Of a stretch of 64,000 nt of DNA, positions 9,868 through 20,012 are shown piece by piece (position 1 is the stretch's first letter; the number at the start of each line of letters is the position of its first letter). Both the position numbers and the translations under genes were made by a program. Under the pieces are notes generated by a model, which worked only from the letters and a program-made list of their open reading frames with translations, searched no databases and was not told the DNA's origin. Origin of the DNA: Dechloromonas sp. HYN0024 (GTDB taxonomy: Bacteria > Pseudomonadota > Gammaproteobacteria > Burkholderiales > Rhodocyclaceae); assembly GCF_003441615.1 (NCBI RefSeq), contig NZ_CP031842.1:2240001-2304000 (forward strand). The letters are read 5' to 3'.

Positions 9868-9999
9868 ATGCTGTGGCCAGTCGGGCTGATGGCGACAGTC
9901 TGGACGCTGATTTTCTTTGTCAGGCAAGGCGTTAATGGCCAATTAGCGACGCTCCCCTCAGCTTTTGAATGGCATAATCAGCCTAATACAAATACATAA
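9868..9999 (+). CDS. Possible 43-residue membrane peptide
   Basis: A short frame beginning MLWPVGLMATVWTLIFFVRQ holds one clear membrane span and a polar tail. It follows the Fur-controlled peptide by 88 bases and could be its partner or another piece of the same broken gene. No clear ribosome binding site is visible. The rest of 9780-10142 shows only a CAGCAGCC/GGCTGCTG hairpin at 10066-10099. Confidence 0.3.
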   Translation: MLWPVGLMATVWTLIFFVRQGVNGQLATLPSAFEWHNQPNTNT

Positions 10000-10142
10000 G
10001 AGGGCAGCCTTGGCTGCGCTGATACCAGCAATCGGCACCTATGTGTCGAACATCAAATAAATAAACAGCAGCCTGACTTCAAAGAAGCCGAGGCTGCTGC
10101 TCACACATCCTGACAGGCGGGGCGTTCAGTATCGCCAGTACA

Positions 10143-10535
10143 TCAGGCGCTGGCGAAACGGCTGCGGAGGTATTTGATGATCTCGCCGGATTCGTACAGC
10201 CACTGCGTCTTGCCGGCCGGGTCGGTGATTTTCAGGCAGGGCACTTTCGCCTTGCCACCGCCGCGCACCAGATCATCCCGGTTTTCCCCCGGTTGTTGCG
10301 CATCAAGCTGTTGTACGTTGAGGGCCAGACGGCGCATTTCCTGGCGCACCTTGATGCAAAACGGGCAGGTTTTGTACTGATAGAGGACGATGCTGCTGCA
10401 CTGCTGTTCAACGTTGGCCTGACTCGCGGCTGGCCGTACCATGGCCTTCGGCCGGGTGACGAATTCGCCGAGCAGCATGAAGGGGCCGAGAATGACACGC
10501 AGGGTTTTGAAGAAAGCTCTGACGACTGTTTTCAT
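10143..10535 (-). CDS. Membrane-anchored glutaredoxin-like protein
   Basis: A 130-residue protein with a hydrophobic N-terminal segment (about 8-25, FKTLRVILGPFMLLGEF) and a glutaredoxin fold from about 48. The redox motif is CPFC (C57-C60) in LYQYKTCPFCIKV, followed by the cis-Pro region KVPCLKI and the glutathione-binding YESGEIIKYL. Glutaredoxins reduce disulfides or glutathione adducts. The hydrophobic N terminus suggests membrane attachment, with sidedness unclear. It stands alone between two intergenic regions. Confidence 0.88.
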   Translation of the reverse strand: MKTVVRAFFKTLRVILGPFMLLGEFVTRPKAMVRPAASQANVEQQCSSIVLYQYKTCPFCIKVRQEMRRLALNVQQLDAQQPGENRDDLVRGGGKAKVPCLKITDPAGKTQWLYESGEIIKYLRSRFASA

Positions 10536-10786
10536 GAATGATGACCTGATTCCGTAAAAAGATGGGCTTCAGGCAGTCTATACGCTGTGGAGTTCCCCGG
10601 GGCTGACCATAACCTGCACAGCGGCTAAAGAAGGGCTTCTCCCCCATTAGCGAATAGCTATATTCAAAGCCTGTTTCTCCGGTAAAGTTGTACTTATTTG
10701 CATTTTCCCGGCCACGCTCCTCGTTCCAGCGCCAAGCCACGCAAGATGCAAGACCAGAATCGCTATCTCTAGAGAAAAAACAAGAC

Positions 10787-13700
10787 ATGAGCGTCAATCA
10801 AGCACTGACCGATCGTGCCGTCGAGGTCCAGCCAAACTGCCTGATCGTCTCTAAAACCGACCTCGAGGGGCGCATTACTTATGTCAATCAGGAATTCCTC
10901 GAAGTCAGCGGGTTCACTGAGGATGATCTGATTGGTCACGGGCATAACGCGGTACGCCACTCCGACATGCCGGCCGAGGTTTTCGCCGACCTCTGGAACG
11001 ACCTCAAGGCGCAAAGACCCTGGGTTGGCGTGGTCAAAAATCGTTGCAAGAACGGCGACCATTACTGGGTCGAGGCGCACATCACACCGATCTGGGAAGG
11101 CGACCAGATAACCGGCTACCTGTCGGTTCGACGCCAGCCGACACAGGATCAGATCGATACAGCCGAAGCCGCTTACCAGGCCTTGCGTGAAGGCCGTTCC
11201 GCCGGGTGGACGATCAAGCACGGAAAAATCGTCAGTGGCGGACTCATTGGCCGCTTGCGTGGCCGCCTGTCGAACATGCCGATGGCGCTGCAATTCCTCA
11301 TTCCCAGCCTGTCGATCCTGCTCCTCATCATCGCCCTTACCGCTGTGCTGGCCGGCCAGCAGATCAACCACATCCTGCGTCAGCAGACCGACAGGGAACT
11401 GGCCCAAGAGGTCCATCTCGTTCGCGCCATGATGGAAACAACGCTCGATGCACTGGAGCGCGAGGCTACCCGCTTGCTGGAGTTTTATGCCGCACGCTAT
11501 CCCGGCACCTTTTCCGTTGAACCGGTCGACGGCGGCATACCGATCCTTAAACACAACAAACTCGTGGTGAACGGACACCATGACGAAGAAGATGCCTTTG
11601 CCAGCATCACCCGGGGGCCGACGGCCACACTGCTGGTCCGGCGGGGCGACGAATTTGTCCGCATCGCCACGTCCCAGAAGAACGACAAGGGTGAGCGGGT
11701 CATCAACACCGTTCTCGACAAGGTCGGACCAGCGACATCGACCCTCCTGGCCGGCGAAACCTATATCGGCAGAACCAGCAGCCAGGGGAAAGACCGGATT
11801 TCTGCCCTGAAGCCGGTCAAGGATGAGTCAGGAAAAGTTATTGGGGCTTTTGGCATCGGCTATTTCATCACCCAGGAAATGAGCACGATGCGGGAGCGGG
11901 TGAAAAGCAACAAGATCGGCCAAACAGGCTACATCTACGTACTTGATGCCCAACCGGGAAAGCGCCGGGGCGACTTGTTGATCCATCCAAGCAAGGAAGG
12001 CAGCAACATCCTCGAGGCCAAGGATGCCGATGGTCGCGAATTTGTCCGAGACATGCTCGACCGTGAAACGGGCGTGATCACCTATCCGTGGATCAATACC
12101 GAGCTGGGCGAGACGAACGAACGGGTCAAGGTCGTTGCCTTCGAAACCATGCCCAAGTGGAAGATGTTGATTGGCGGCGGCACCTACCTGGACGAATTCG
12201 ACGGCATTTCCCGGCAACTCTACCGCAGCCTGTCGATCGCCGGGCTGATCATGGCCGGAGCGCTGGTGATGGTCATGGTCTGGGTTTCCCGCTATGTGCT
12301 GACCAGACGTCTGACCGGAGTCCTGGAAACCTTGCGCACCCTGTCGACCGGTAACTACAACAGCAAGATTGATGTTTCGGCCAGCGATGAACTCGGCCAG
12401 GTGTTGCACGGCCTGGAAAGCATGCAGACCCGCCAGGGTTTCGAGGTGACACAAGCCAAGCGACTGTCGGATGAGATGACGCGAATCAAGATCGGCCTCG
12501 ACAATGTCGCAACCAATGTCCGGATTGCCGATAACGATGGCCGCATCCTCTATATCAATCACGCCCTGCAAAAAACCCTCGAGCGTGATGCCCCGGCGCT
12601 ACGTAAGGGTGACCCGAACTTCGACCCCGCTCAGATTGTCGGGACCAGTGTCGGGCGTTTCTATCCCGACCCGGCCGAGGCCATCACACGGCTGCAAAGC
12701 CTGACCGGCCCCGTGCAGTCGAAAATGGACCTGGCCGATAGGAAATACCAGGTCGTCACCACCCCGGTACTCAGTGAAAACGGCGAACGCCTGGGTTCTG
12801 TTGGCGAGTGGCTCGACATGACTGACCAGTTGCGCGCCCAGGACAGGCTCACGGAAGTCATTCATCAGGCGGCCGAAGGTGATTTTTCGGTGCGCCTCTC
12901 GCTGAACTCCGAAGATCCATTCTTCATCCGAATCGAAGGCCTGATCAATCAGCTTCTGGAAAACGGCGAAAATGCCCTCAACGAGCTGTCACGGGTTCTC
13001 TCGGAGATTGCCGAGGGCAATCTGACAGCCCGCATTTCTTCTGATTACCACGGCGTATTCGGAGAACTGAAAAGCAATACCAATTCCACCGTTACCCGGC
13101 TCAAAGCCACCGTCTGGCAAATCAAGGAGGCCGCCGAGCACATCAATTCTGCCGCCCGCGAAATGGCCGCCGGCAACCAGAACCTATCGCGGCGCACCGA
13201 GCAACAGGCGATTACCCTGGAAGAAACATCGACCTCGATGGAGCAGATCAACACCACGGTGCAGCAGAACTCCGAAAACGCCCATGTCGCCAATCAACTG
13301 GCAACAGACGCCAACCATGTCACGGCAAAAAGCGGCGAGATGATCAAACGGGCCGAGCAGACGATGGCCGAGATTCAGCGCAGTGCCCACAAAATTGCTG
13401 ACATCATCGGCGTCATCGACAATATTGCCTTCCAGACCAACATCCTGGCCCTCAATGCCGCCGTCGAGGCCGCCCGGGCTGGCGAACAGGGGCGTGGCTT
13501 CGCTGTCGTTGCGACAGAAGTGAGGAATCTGGCCCAACGCAGTGCAACCGCCGCCAAGGAAATTCGCAACCTCATTTCCGACTCAGTGACCAAGGTCGAT
13601 GGTGGTGTCGCCCAAGTCCGCGAAACCGGCCAGGCCATCGAAGGTCTGGTCGCCTCCTTCCAGCATCTGGCGGCAATTGTTACGGATATCGCGCTGGCCA

Positions 13701-13915
13701 GCCGGGAGCAGAGCGCAGGCATAGACCAGGTCACCCACGCCCTGGGACTAATGAACGAAGTAACACAGCAGAATGCCGCCCTGGTCGAACAGGCGGCCGC
13801 CACGGCGGAATCCCTCGAGGAGCAGGCGCATCGCCTGGCGGCAAATGTCGGCAAGTTTGAACTGGGGCACCAGACGCTGCTACCCAATACAAAGCGGCTC
13901 GGAAACTCACGCTAA
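10787..13915 (+). CDS. Methyl-accepting chemotaxis protein with PAS, Cache and second PAS domains
   Basis: A 1,042-residue chemoreceptor. In order: an N-terminal Aer-like PAS (about 10-125, with [14 protein letters not shown] and [18 protein letters not shown]), TM1 (165-190), a periplasmic Cache-type sensor, TM2 (483-505), HAMP, a second PAS (568-680), further HAMP-like repeats and a signalling domain (780-1025) with the hairpin tip [20 protein letters not shown]. No C-terminal CheR-tethering pentapeptide is seen. It could read both cytoplasmic redox state or flavin and a periplasmic ligand. The ATG at 10787 is chosen over a TTG 33 codons upstream that opens atypical sequence. Confidence 0.93.
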   Translation: MSVNQALTDRAVEVQPNCLIVSKTDLEGRITYVNQEFLEVSGFTEDDLIGHGHNAVRHSDMPAEVFADLWNDLKAQRPWVGVVKNRCKNGDHYWVEAHITPIWEGDQITGYLSVRRQPTQDQIDTAEAAYQALREGRSAGWTIKHGKIVSGGLIGRLRGRLSNMPMALQFLIPSLSILLLIIALTAVLAGQQINHILRQQTDRELAQEVHLVRAMMETTLDALEREATRLLEFYAARYPGTFSVEPVDGGIPILKHNKLVVNGHHDEEDAFASITRGPTATLLVRRGDEFVRIATSQKNDKGERVINTVLDKVGPATSTLLAGETYIGRTSSQGKDRISALKPVKDESGKVIGAFGIGYFITQEMSTMRERVKSNKIGQTGYIYVLDAQPGKRRGDLLIHPSKEGSNILEAKDADGREFVRDMLDRETGVITYPWINTELGETNERVKVVAFETMPKWKMLIGGGTYLDEFDGISRQLYRSLSIAGLIMAGALVMVMVWVSRYVLTRRLTGVLETLRTLSTGNYNSKIDVSASDELGQVLHGLESMQTRQGFEVTQAKRLSDEMTRIKIGLDNVATNVRIADNDGRILYINHALQKTLERDAPALRKGDPNFDPAQIVGTSVGRFYPDPAEAITRLQSLTGPVQSKMDLADRKYQVVTTPVLSENGERLGSVGEWLDMTDQLRAQDRLTEVIHQAAEGDFSVRLSLNSEDPFFIRIEGLINQLLENGENALNELSRVLSEIAEGNLTARISSDYHGVFGELKSNTNSTVTRLKATVWQIKEAAEHINSAAREMAAGNQNLSRRTEQQAITLEETSTSMEQINTTVQQNSENAHVANQLATDANHVTAKSGEMIKRAEQTMAEIQRSAHKIADIIGVIDNIAFQTNILALNAAVEAARAGEQGRGFAVVATEVRNLAQRSATAAKEIRNLISDSVTKVDGGVAQVRETGQAIEGLVASFQHLAAIVTDIALASREQSAGIDQVTHALGLMNEVTQQNAALVEQAAATAESLEEQAHRLAANVGKFELGHQTLLPNTKRLGNSR

Positions 13916-14161
13916 TCCTCAGGCTGCTGCCTGAACAAGCGGTGATCTCGTCCGGGGTAGCGTATCTGCTGCTCCAGACGAGATGCCGGAAGCCCGGCAA
14001 AGGGCACGTCCTATTGCGAGCCACAATTACCCAAAACGCATAATAAAAAACCATTGCGCAGGGATGGTATATCTAAAGTAATACAAATATGACAACAAAC
14101 TCCAAAAATTCTGGGAAAATATCGCAAATTACTAAATCTCATCCCCACTATCATTGCACCA

Positions 14162-16765
14162 ATGTCGACCGGCCTTGCCTACATGACTCCGACCCGACGC
14201 GCTCGAACACTCCTGCTTATCGCGCTGGTCGGTGCCAATCTGCTCGTCGCCATCCTGGCCCTTTACTCCCTTGATCGCAGCCAGGCACTCTATGAAGAAC
14301 AAGCCCGGACACTGACCGAAAACGTCGTCAGTTCGCTCGACCAATCCGTTTCCAGCAGCATTCGCAGCATCGACCTGGCGCTCCATGCCGTCGTCGATGA
14401 AATTGAAGAACAACTGGTTTCGGGACAACTCAATGAAGGGTTGACCAGCGCGGTTATCGCCCGTAGCCGGGAACGGCTCCCTGAAATGGAAGGGTTGCGT
14501 ATCGCCGATGCTTCCGGTCAGGTCATTCTGGGCACAGGGGTGAACAAGCAGGAGGCGGTGTCATGGGCGGATCGCGATTACTTTATCGAACACCGGGATA
14601 ATGCTGATCGGGGAATGCGCTTCCGGAAACCCAGGTTCGGACGGGTCGCCAAGCAGTACATCATCAATTTTTCACGGCGCTTCAATGATCGTAACGGAAA
14701 TTTTGCCGGCGTGATTTCCGCCCCAATTGCCGTCAACTATTTCGCCGAACTCCTCCAGCAATATCAACTCCCCCCGGACAGCACCGTCATCCTCCGCGAT
14801 GCTGATCTCGGTCTGGTCGCCCGCCATCCTGCCATCGCTGATCGTCCGGCCGGCCAGGTCGGCGATGCCAACGTTTCACCGGAGTTTCGTGCCCGGATCG
14901 AATCGGGGGTTCAGTCTGCCACGTACCATATTTCGAATTCGCCGGATGGATTTGATCGGGTACTTTCATTCCGTCGCCTCAAAAATGCACCCATGATCGC
15001 CATCGTCGGGGTATCCAGCGACCATTATCTGGCTGGCTGGCGGGCCGAGGTGGCCAAGACGGCGACCATGGTTGCCGGTTTCTTCCTGCTCTCCATCCTG
15101 CTCGGGGCCAGCCTTCTCCGCATGCTGGTGCGCTCGGAGCGGGACCAGAAACAACTGGCCCTGAGCGAAGGCCGGTTGCGCGCCATCATCGAGACCGAAC
15201 CCGAGTGCGTCAAACTGCTCGACAAGGAAGGGCGCCTGTTGCAGATGAACTCGGCCGGCCTGGCGATGATCGAAGCGAGTTCTCTCGAGCAGGTTGCTGG
15301 ACATTCGGTTTTCGACATTATTGCCCCGGAAAGTCGCCAAGCCTTTATCGAACTGCATCAACGGGTAATCAATGGCGAAAGTGCCATGCTCGAATTCGCC
15401 ATCATCGGACTCAATGGCCGCCGCCTGAGCATGGAATCGCACGCCGTTCCCATCGAGGTTGCCGGTGAAGTCGCCCATCTCGCGGTGACCCGCGACATCA
15501 CGACACGCAAACAGACAGAAACCGAGCTGGAAGCTTATCGCGAACATCTGGAATACCTGGTCAAGGCCCGCACGGCTGAACTTCGCTCAGCCAAGGATGC
15601 GGCGGAAGCGGCTAGCCGGGCCAAGAGTACCTTCCTGGCCAACATGAGCCATGAACTGCGGACGCCGCTCAACGGCATCACCGGCATGATCCGCCTGGCC
15701 CGCACCAGAATGACCGATGAAAAAGGCCTCGATCAGCTCGACAAGGCCAAATTTGCCGCCGATCATCTCCTTTCGGTGATCAACGACATCCTCGATATTT
15801 CGCGGATCGAAGCCGAGCGCCTCGTGCTCGAAGCCACCGACTTCAAACTCCTGCCCATTTTCGAAAGTCTGCGCAGCCTGCTCGGCGACAAGGCCCAAGC
15901 CAAGGGACTGGAATTGCATGCCACGCTCCCCCCGAACCTGATCGACCAGACGTTCACCGGCGACCCCCTGCGTCTGAGCCAGGTGTTGATCAATCTGGTC
16001 GCCAACGCGGTCAAATTTACCGAGCACGGCAGCGTCTCCATCCGCACCATTGAACAGCCTTCAACCCCGGGCGTGGCCCGGCTACGCTTTGAAGTAACGG
16101 ATAGCGGGATCGGTCTGGACAGCGAAGAAAAGACGCGTATTTTTTCCCCATTCGAACAGTCAGACAGTTCGATGAGCCGGAAATATGGCGGCACCGGGCT
16201 GGGGCTGGCCATCAGCAAGCGCCTGGTCGCGCTGATGGGCGGCGAAATCGATGTCGACAGCACGCCAGGCGTGGGCAGCACGTTCTGGTTTGAAATCGAA
16301 TTGCCGAAGTCGACCCGGGCAGTCTCGGATGACGACCGCAAAACAATCGCCTCACAGGCCAGCCAGATTCTCCGCTTGCACGTCGGGAAACGTGTCCTTC
16401 TGGTTGAAGATGAGTTGATCAACCAGGAGGTCGCCCGCGACATGCTGGAGCACGTCGGCCTGGTCGTTGATGTGGCCGAGGACGGCCAGCAGGCCGTTGA
16501 AATGGCCACCAACGAAGACTATGCAGTGATTTTGATGGACGTCCAGATGCCGGTCATGAATGGCCTTTCGGCAACGCGAGCAATCCTGGCCGGGAGCAAA
16601 AACGCCCAGACCCCCATTATCGCCATGACCGCCAACGCCTTCACCGAAGACCGGGCAGGTTGTCTGGATGCCGGCATGAAGGACTATCTCACCAAACCAG
16701 TCGATCCGGAGCGTCTCTACCGGACCATACTGCACTGGCTATCGGACCAGCCAATAGCCTCCTGA
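14162..16765 (+). CDS. Hybrid sensor histidine kinase with periplasmic sensor and PAS
   Basis: An 867-residue membrane kinase: TM1 (16-38), a periplasmic dCache-like domain, TM2 (300-323), PAS (338-452), a coiled linker, HisKA with phosphoacceptor His497 in [15 protein letters not shown], an ATPase domain with DSGIGLD and [14 protein letters not shown], and a receiver domain with Asp793 in [13 protein letters not shown]. There is no output domain or partner regulator nearby, so the phosphate must go elsewhere. An alternative start lies seven codons downstream. It resembles the two other hybrid kinases of this window in its kinase core. Confidence 0.92.
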   Translation: MSTGLAYMTPTRRARTLLLIALVGANLLVAILALYSLDRSQALYEEQARTLTENVVSSLDQSVSSSIRSIDLALHAVVDEIEEQLVSGQLNEGLTSAVIARSRERLPEMEGLRIADASGQVILGTGVNKQEAVSWADRDYFIEHRDNADRGMRFRKPRFGRVAKQYIINFSRRFNDRNGNFAGVISAPIAVNYFAELLQQYQLPPDSTVILRDADLGLVARHPAIADRPAGQVGDANVSPEFRARIESGVQSATYHISNSPDGFDRVLSFRRLKNAPMIAIVGVSSDHYLAGWRAEVAKTATMVAGFFLLSILLGASLLRMLVRSERDQKQLALSEGRLRAIIETEPECVKLLDKEGRLLQMNSAGLAMIEASSLEQVAGHSVFDIIAPESRQAFIELHQRVINGESAMLEFAIIGLNGRRLSMESHAVPIEVAGEVAHLAVTRDITTRKQTETELEAYREHLEYLVKARTAELRSAKDAAEAASRAKSTFLANMSHELRTPLNGITGMIRLARTRMTDEKGLDQLDKAKFAADHLLSVINDILDISRIEAERLVLEATDFKLLPIFESLRSLLGDKAQAKGLELHATLPPNLIDQTFTGDPLRLSQVLINLVANAVKFTEHGSVSIRTIEQPSTPGVARLRFEVTDSGIGLDSEEKTRIFSPFEQSDSSMSRKYGGTGLGLAISKRLVALMGGEIDVDSTPGVGSTFWFEIELPKSTRAVSDDDRKTIASQASQILRLHVGKRVLLVEDELINQEVARDMLEHVGLVVDVAEDGQQAVEMATNEDYAVILMDVQMPVMNGLSATRAILAGSKNAQTPIIAMTANAFTEDRAGCLDAGMKDYLTKPVDPERLYRTILHWLSDQPIAS

Positions 16766-16844
16766 GCACAGCGGTACCGGGTTCAAGCTTTGTTGGCAAG
16801 ACCACTTCTGGGAGAATGGCCGCTTTCCCGCTTTTTGCCCGATC

Positions 16845-17225
16845 ATGATCCAAGGCCAATATCGTTACGCCATCCTGCAGTCACCCGAGGAGGTCACGCC
16901 GCTCAAGTTCCGCGGCCATGTGCGCCGGGAAATCGAGGCCATCCAGGCGAGCGCTCAGCATGCCGAGGACATCATCATCGTCCGCCTGTTCGTGCTGGAA
17001 AAGGTACTTTTCGCCCTCGGCAGCCGGAAGGTCGATAGCCTTCTCCACAGCATCGTGGCGAAATGCCCGAACATCCAGCGCATCGAACTGGAAGCACTGC
17101 TCAGGCCGCTGTCCCAGGACGAAATGCAGGAAGCCGCCGAGGAGGCACAGGGCATGCTGCTGACGCTGGGTGACTGGGTAATGGCGTCGGGCGCCACGCT
17201 GGGACCGGCTAGCCGAGCCAGCTAA
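16845..17225 (+). CDS. Hypothetical protein
   Basis: A 126-residue soluble, mostly helical protein beginning MIQGQYRYAILQ. I recognise no domain. No signal peptide or membrane span is present. It follows the hybrid kinase by 79 bases in the same direction and could be cotranscribed. Codon use looks like its neighbours. Confidence 0.6.
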   Translation: MIQGQYRYAILQSPEEVTPLKFRGHVRREIEAIQASAQHAEDIIIVRLFVLEKVLFALGSRKVDSLLHSIVAKCPNIQRIELEALLRPLSQDEMQEAAEEAQGMLLTLGDWVMASGATLGPASRAS

Positions 17226-17317
17226 AACACCGCCCGGCAATATCGGGCATACGCCACTGGCCGGAAACAAGCCATTCGGATTCATTGAATTATTCGGCCC
17301 AATCCGGTCGAAGCCGG

Positions 17318-17342
17318 GGATACGCTACCAGGCAGCGTATCC
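17318..17342 (+). repeat. Perfect inverted repeat upstream of the MFS gene
   Basis: GGATACGCT and AGCGTATCC form a perfect 9-pair stem around a 7-base loop, ending 28 bases before the MFS start. There is no T-run, so it is more likely an operator or an mRNA structure than a terminator. Confidence 0.45.
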
Positions 17343-17370
17343 TTGCTCCTTCGCTAGGCCTACCTACCTC

Positions 17371-18582
17371 ATGTCCACCGCCCTCCCACCTCGTACCGAA
17401 CGCTTCTTCCTGCTGACGCTGGCCGGTATCCAGTTCAGCCATATTCTTGACTTCATGATCATGATGCCGCTCGGGCCGATCCTGATGGCGGCCTTCGGTA
17501 TCGGGACACACGAGTTTGGTCTGCTGGTCGCATCCTACAGCTTCAGCGCAGCGGCTTCCGGCATTCTGGCGGCGACCTTTGTCGACCTTTTCGAGCGCAA
17601 GCGACTGTTACTCATCGTCTTTGCCCTGTTTGGCATGGCCACGCTGGCCTGCGGGCTGGCCCCGGGGTATTCGACACTGATTCTGGCACGCGGCCTGGCC
17701 GGCGTGTTCGGCGGCATCATGGGGGCACTGGTGCAGACCATGATCGCCGATGCCATTCCTTTTTCGCGGCGAGCCCGGGCCAGTGGCGTGGTATCCAGCG
17801 CCTTTTCGATTTCCACCATTGCTGGCGTCCCCTTGTCGCTATGGCTGGCCAACCATTTCGGCTGGCGCGCACCATTCGTGCTGATCGCTGTGCTGACCGT
17901 CGCCTTTCTCGCCATCGGCCTGCGCTTCCTGCCCGAGTTGCGCCACCACCTCAGCGAGGAGAAACGCGCCCACCTGCTCTCGGCCACCTTCAGCGTACTT
18001 GGCGACAGCAACCACCTGCGCGCGCTGCTCTTCTCGGCGCTGATCATTTTTTCCGGGTTCACGGTGATTCCCTACATCACCGTTTACGCAGTCAACAATG
18101 TCGGTATCGCCCAGAGCGACATTCCCATTGTCTATCTGGTTGGCGGCTCGGCCACCTTCATCAGCGCCCGGCTGATCGGGCACTGGGCCGACAAGCACGG
18201 CAAGATGGAGGTATATCGTCGGGTGGCCCTGCTGGCCATGGTCCCGACCTTGCTGCTGACCCACGTCGGGACACTGCCGCTGTGGATCTGGCTGATCATC
18301 TCGGCCAGCTTTTTCGTCCTCATCTCGGGGCGCATGATCCCGGCCATGGCGATCATCGCCTCGGCAGCTCAGCCTCGCCTGCGTGGCACATTCATGTCGC
18401 TGCACGCCACCACCCAGTCACTGGCCATGGGCCTGGCGACAACACTGGCCGGCTTTTTGACCTCCCTCGATGCCAGCGGCCGCATCGTCGACTTCCCGCT
18501 CGTCGGCTACGTCGCTGTCACTGCCAATCTGCTGGCAATCTGGTTTGTGTCACGCATCGACATGCACGGGAAGAACCTCTAG
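17371..18582 (+). CDS. MFS transporter (DHA1-like)
   Basis: A 403-residue major facilitator protein with about 12 membrane spans and the conserved loop FVDLFERKRLLLIVF between spans 2 and 3 (motif A-like, D-x-x-x-x-K/R-R). It resembles AraJ/CmlA-type drug or sugar exporters. Substrate cannot be set from the sequence. The start lacks a strong ribosome binding site and sits just after an inverted repeat that may control it. Confidence 0.85.
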   Translation: MSTALPPRTERFFLLTLAGIQFSHILDFMIMMPLGPILMAAFGIGTHEFGLLVASYSFSAAASGILAATFVDLFERKRLLLIVFALFGMATLACGLAPGYSTLILARGLAGVFGGIMGALVQTMIADAIPFSRRARASGVVSSAFSISTIAGVPLSLWLANHFGWRAPFVLIAVLTVAFLAIGLRFLPELRHHLSEEKRAHLLSATFSVLGDSNHLRALLFSALIIFSGFTVIPYITVYAVNNVGIAQSDIPIVYLVGGSATFISARLIGHWADKHGKMEVYRRVALLAMVPTLLLTHVGTLPLWIWLIISASFFVLISGRMIPAMAIIASAAQPRLRGTFMSLHATTQSLAMGLATTLAGFLTSLDASGRIVDFPLVGYVAVTANLLAIWFVSRIDMHGKNL

Positions 18583-18666
18583 CGCGACCATCGCCGGCCG
18601 ACAATCCGGTATTCTGGAGGCCTCCTGACGCCACCCCGGCGCCCCTATATCAAGCAAGGCAAAGAC

Positions 18667-19074
18667 ATGTTCGACAATCTGGCCGGATTTTTCATCCACT
18701 GGGCCATCACCGCCCTGGCCCTGTGGGCAGCCAGCCTGGTCTTCAATGGCATCCGTTTTTCCAGTAGCGCTTCACTCATTGTGTCGGCCCTCCTGCTCGG
18801 TTTCGCCAATGCCGTGCTGCGCCCCTTGCTGGTTTTGCTGACCCTGCCATTGACCCTCGTCACCCTTGGTTTCTTCCTGCTCGTCATCAACGCCCTGATG
18901 CTGCTACTGGTCGCCAGGGTGGTCCGGGGATTCACGGTCTCGGGGTTCTGGACGGCCTTTTTTGCCAGCCTGTTCATTTCCATACTCAGCATGGCGATCG
19001 GTACGTTGGCCCCGAATGCCGAGACCACCATCTACCGGCTGCCCGACTCGTCGCCCCACGTCATTTCTACGTAA
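18667..19074 (+). CDS. Small membrane protein of the YvlD / phage holin family IV type
   Basis: A 135-residue protein with four hydrophobic spans and the family signature LLGFANAVLRPLLVLLTLPLTLVTLG. Despite the holin name, homologues are widespread chromosomal membrane proteins of unknown function; nothing here suggests a prophage. It precedes nudC by 11 bases, so the two are probably cotranscribed. Confidence 0.85.
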   Translation: MFDNLAGFFIHWAITALALWAASLVFNGIRFSSSASLIVSALLLGFANAVLRPLLVLLTLPLTLVTLGFFLLVINALMLLLVARVVRGFTVSGFWTAFFASLFISILSMAIGTLAPNAETTIYRLPDSSPHVIST

Positions 19075-19085
19075 GCCCTCTCCTT

Positions 19086-19883
19086 ATGACCCAAATCGCC
19101 TACTGGATTCTGCGCGCCGAGCATCGCCTGCTCACGGTTGCCGGCGACGACGCCGGTTCGGTCTTTCCCAGTGGTCTGGCTGGCGACTTTGGACCGCCTG
19201 AAAACGCCCTGCATATCGGTGAACTCAATGGCCGGCCCTGCTATGCGGCCGATGTGGTGCAACACCCCGATCTGCCCGGCAGCGAGGCAACCCCCCTGCG
19301 CAACATTTTCCTGCTGGCCGGCCACGAATCCTTTGCCTTGGCCGGCCGCGCCACGCAATTGCTCGACTGGCAGAACAATCACCGGTTCTGCGGCAAGTGC
19401 GGCACGCCGACCGCCCGGAAGCCCGACGAACTGGCCATGCACTGCCCAAACTGCGGGCTGCTGGCCTATCCCCGCATTTCACCTGCGGTCATGGTCCTGG
19501 TCCGTGATGGTGACAAACTGCTGCTCAGCCGCAGCCCGCATTTCAAGCCGGGTGTCTTCAGCGCCCTAGCCGGGTTTGTCGAAGCGGGAGAAACGCTGGA
19601 AGCGTGTGCCGTCCGCGAAGTGCGCGAGGAAGTCGGCATAGAAATCGCCAACCTGAGTTATTTCCACAGCCAGCCCTGGCCTTTCCCCAATTCGCTGATG
19701 GTCGCTTTCTTTGCCGACTATGCCGGCGGCACGATCACCCCGGACCCCAACGAGATCGAGGCTGCCAACTGGTTCCACCTCGATGCCCTGCCCTTGTTAC
19801 CCGAACCGATCAGCATTTCACGGCGCTTGATCGAAGCGGCAGTCGCCCAGCACGAATCCCGTGCGCGAACCCCTGACATATGA
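19086..19883 (+). CDS. nudC: NADH pyrophosphatase / NAD-capped RNA hydrolase NudC
   Basis: A 265-residue Nudix hydrolase that splits NADH to NMNH and AMP and removes NAD caps from RNA. A zinc ribbon of four cysteines (CGKC..., then CPNC, about 101-124) precedes the Nudix box GFVEAGETLEACAVREVREE (about 162-184), which has all catalytic glutamates. The downstream SQPWPFPNSLM matches the NudC SQPWPFPxS signature, separating it from other Nudix enzymes. Confidence 0.96.
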   Translation: MTQIAYWILRAEHRLLTVAGDDAGSVFPSGLAGDFGPPENALHIGELNGRPCYAADVVQHPDLPGSEATPLRNIFLLAGHESFALAGRATQLLDWQNNHRFCGKCGTPTARKPDELAMHCPNCGLLAYPRISPAVMVLVRDGDKLLLSRSPHFKPGVFSALAGFVEAGETLEACAVREVREEVGIEIANLSYFHSQPWPFPNSLMVAFFADYAGGTITPDPNEIEAANWFHLDALPLLPEPISISRRLIEAAVAQHESRARTPDI

Positions 19884-20012
19884 TTTCTCGCCATTTTTAT
19901 AAATTGCCGCAAGAATGCTTGGAAATGCACCGCTATAGGACGTCAATCCGGCGTAAAGTATCGCTCGGCCCGGCACTTCCGGGCATCCGGCCCCACCTGA
20001 AATCCATAGAAC

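Noticed and set aside
10066..10099. Terminator between the Fur region and the glutaredoxin gene
   Set aside because: An 8-pair stem with an 18-base loop exists but there is no T-run on either strand.
18667..19074. Prophage remnant (holin-family protein)
   Set aside because: The family is a widespread chromosomal membrane protein and no other phage gene is near.
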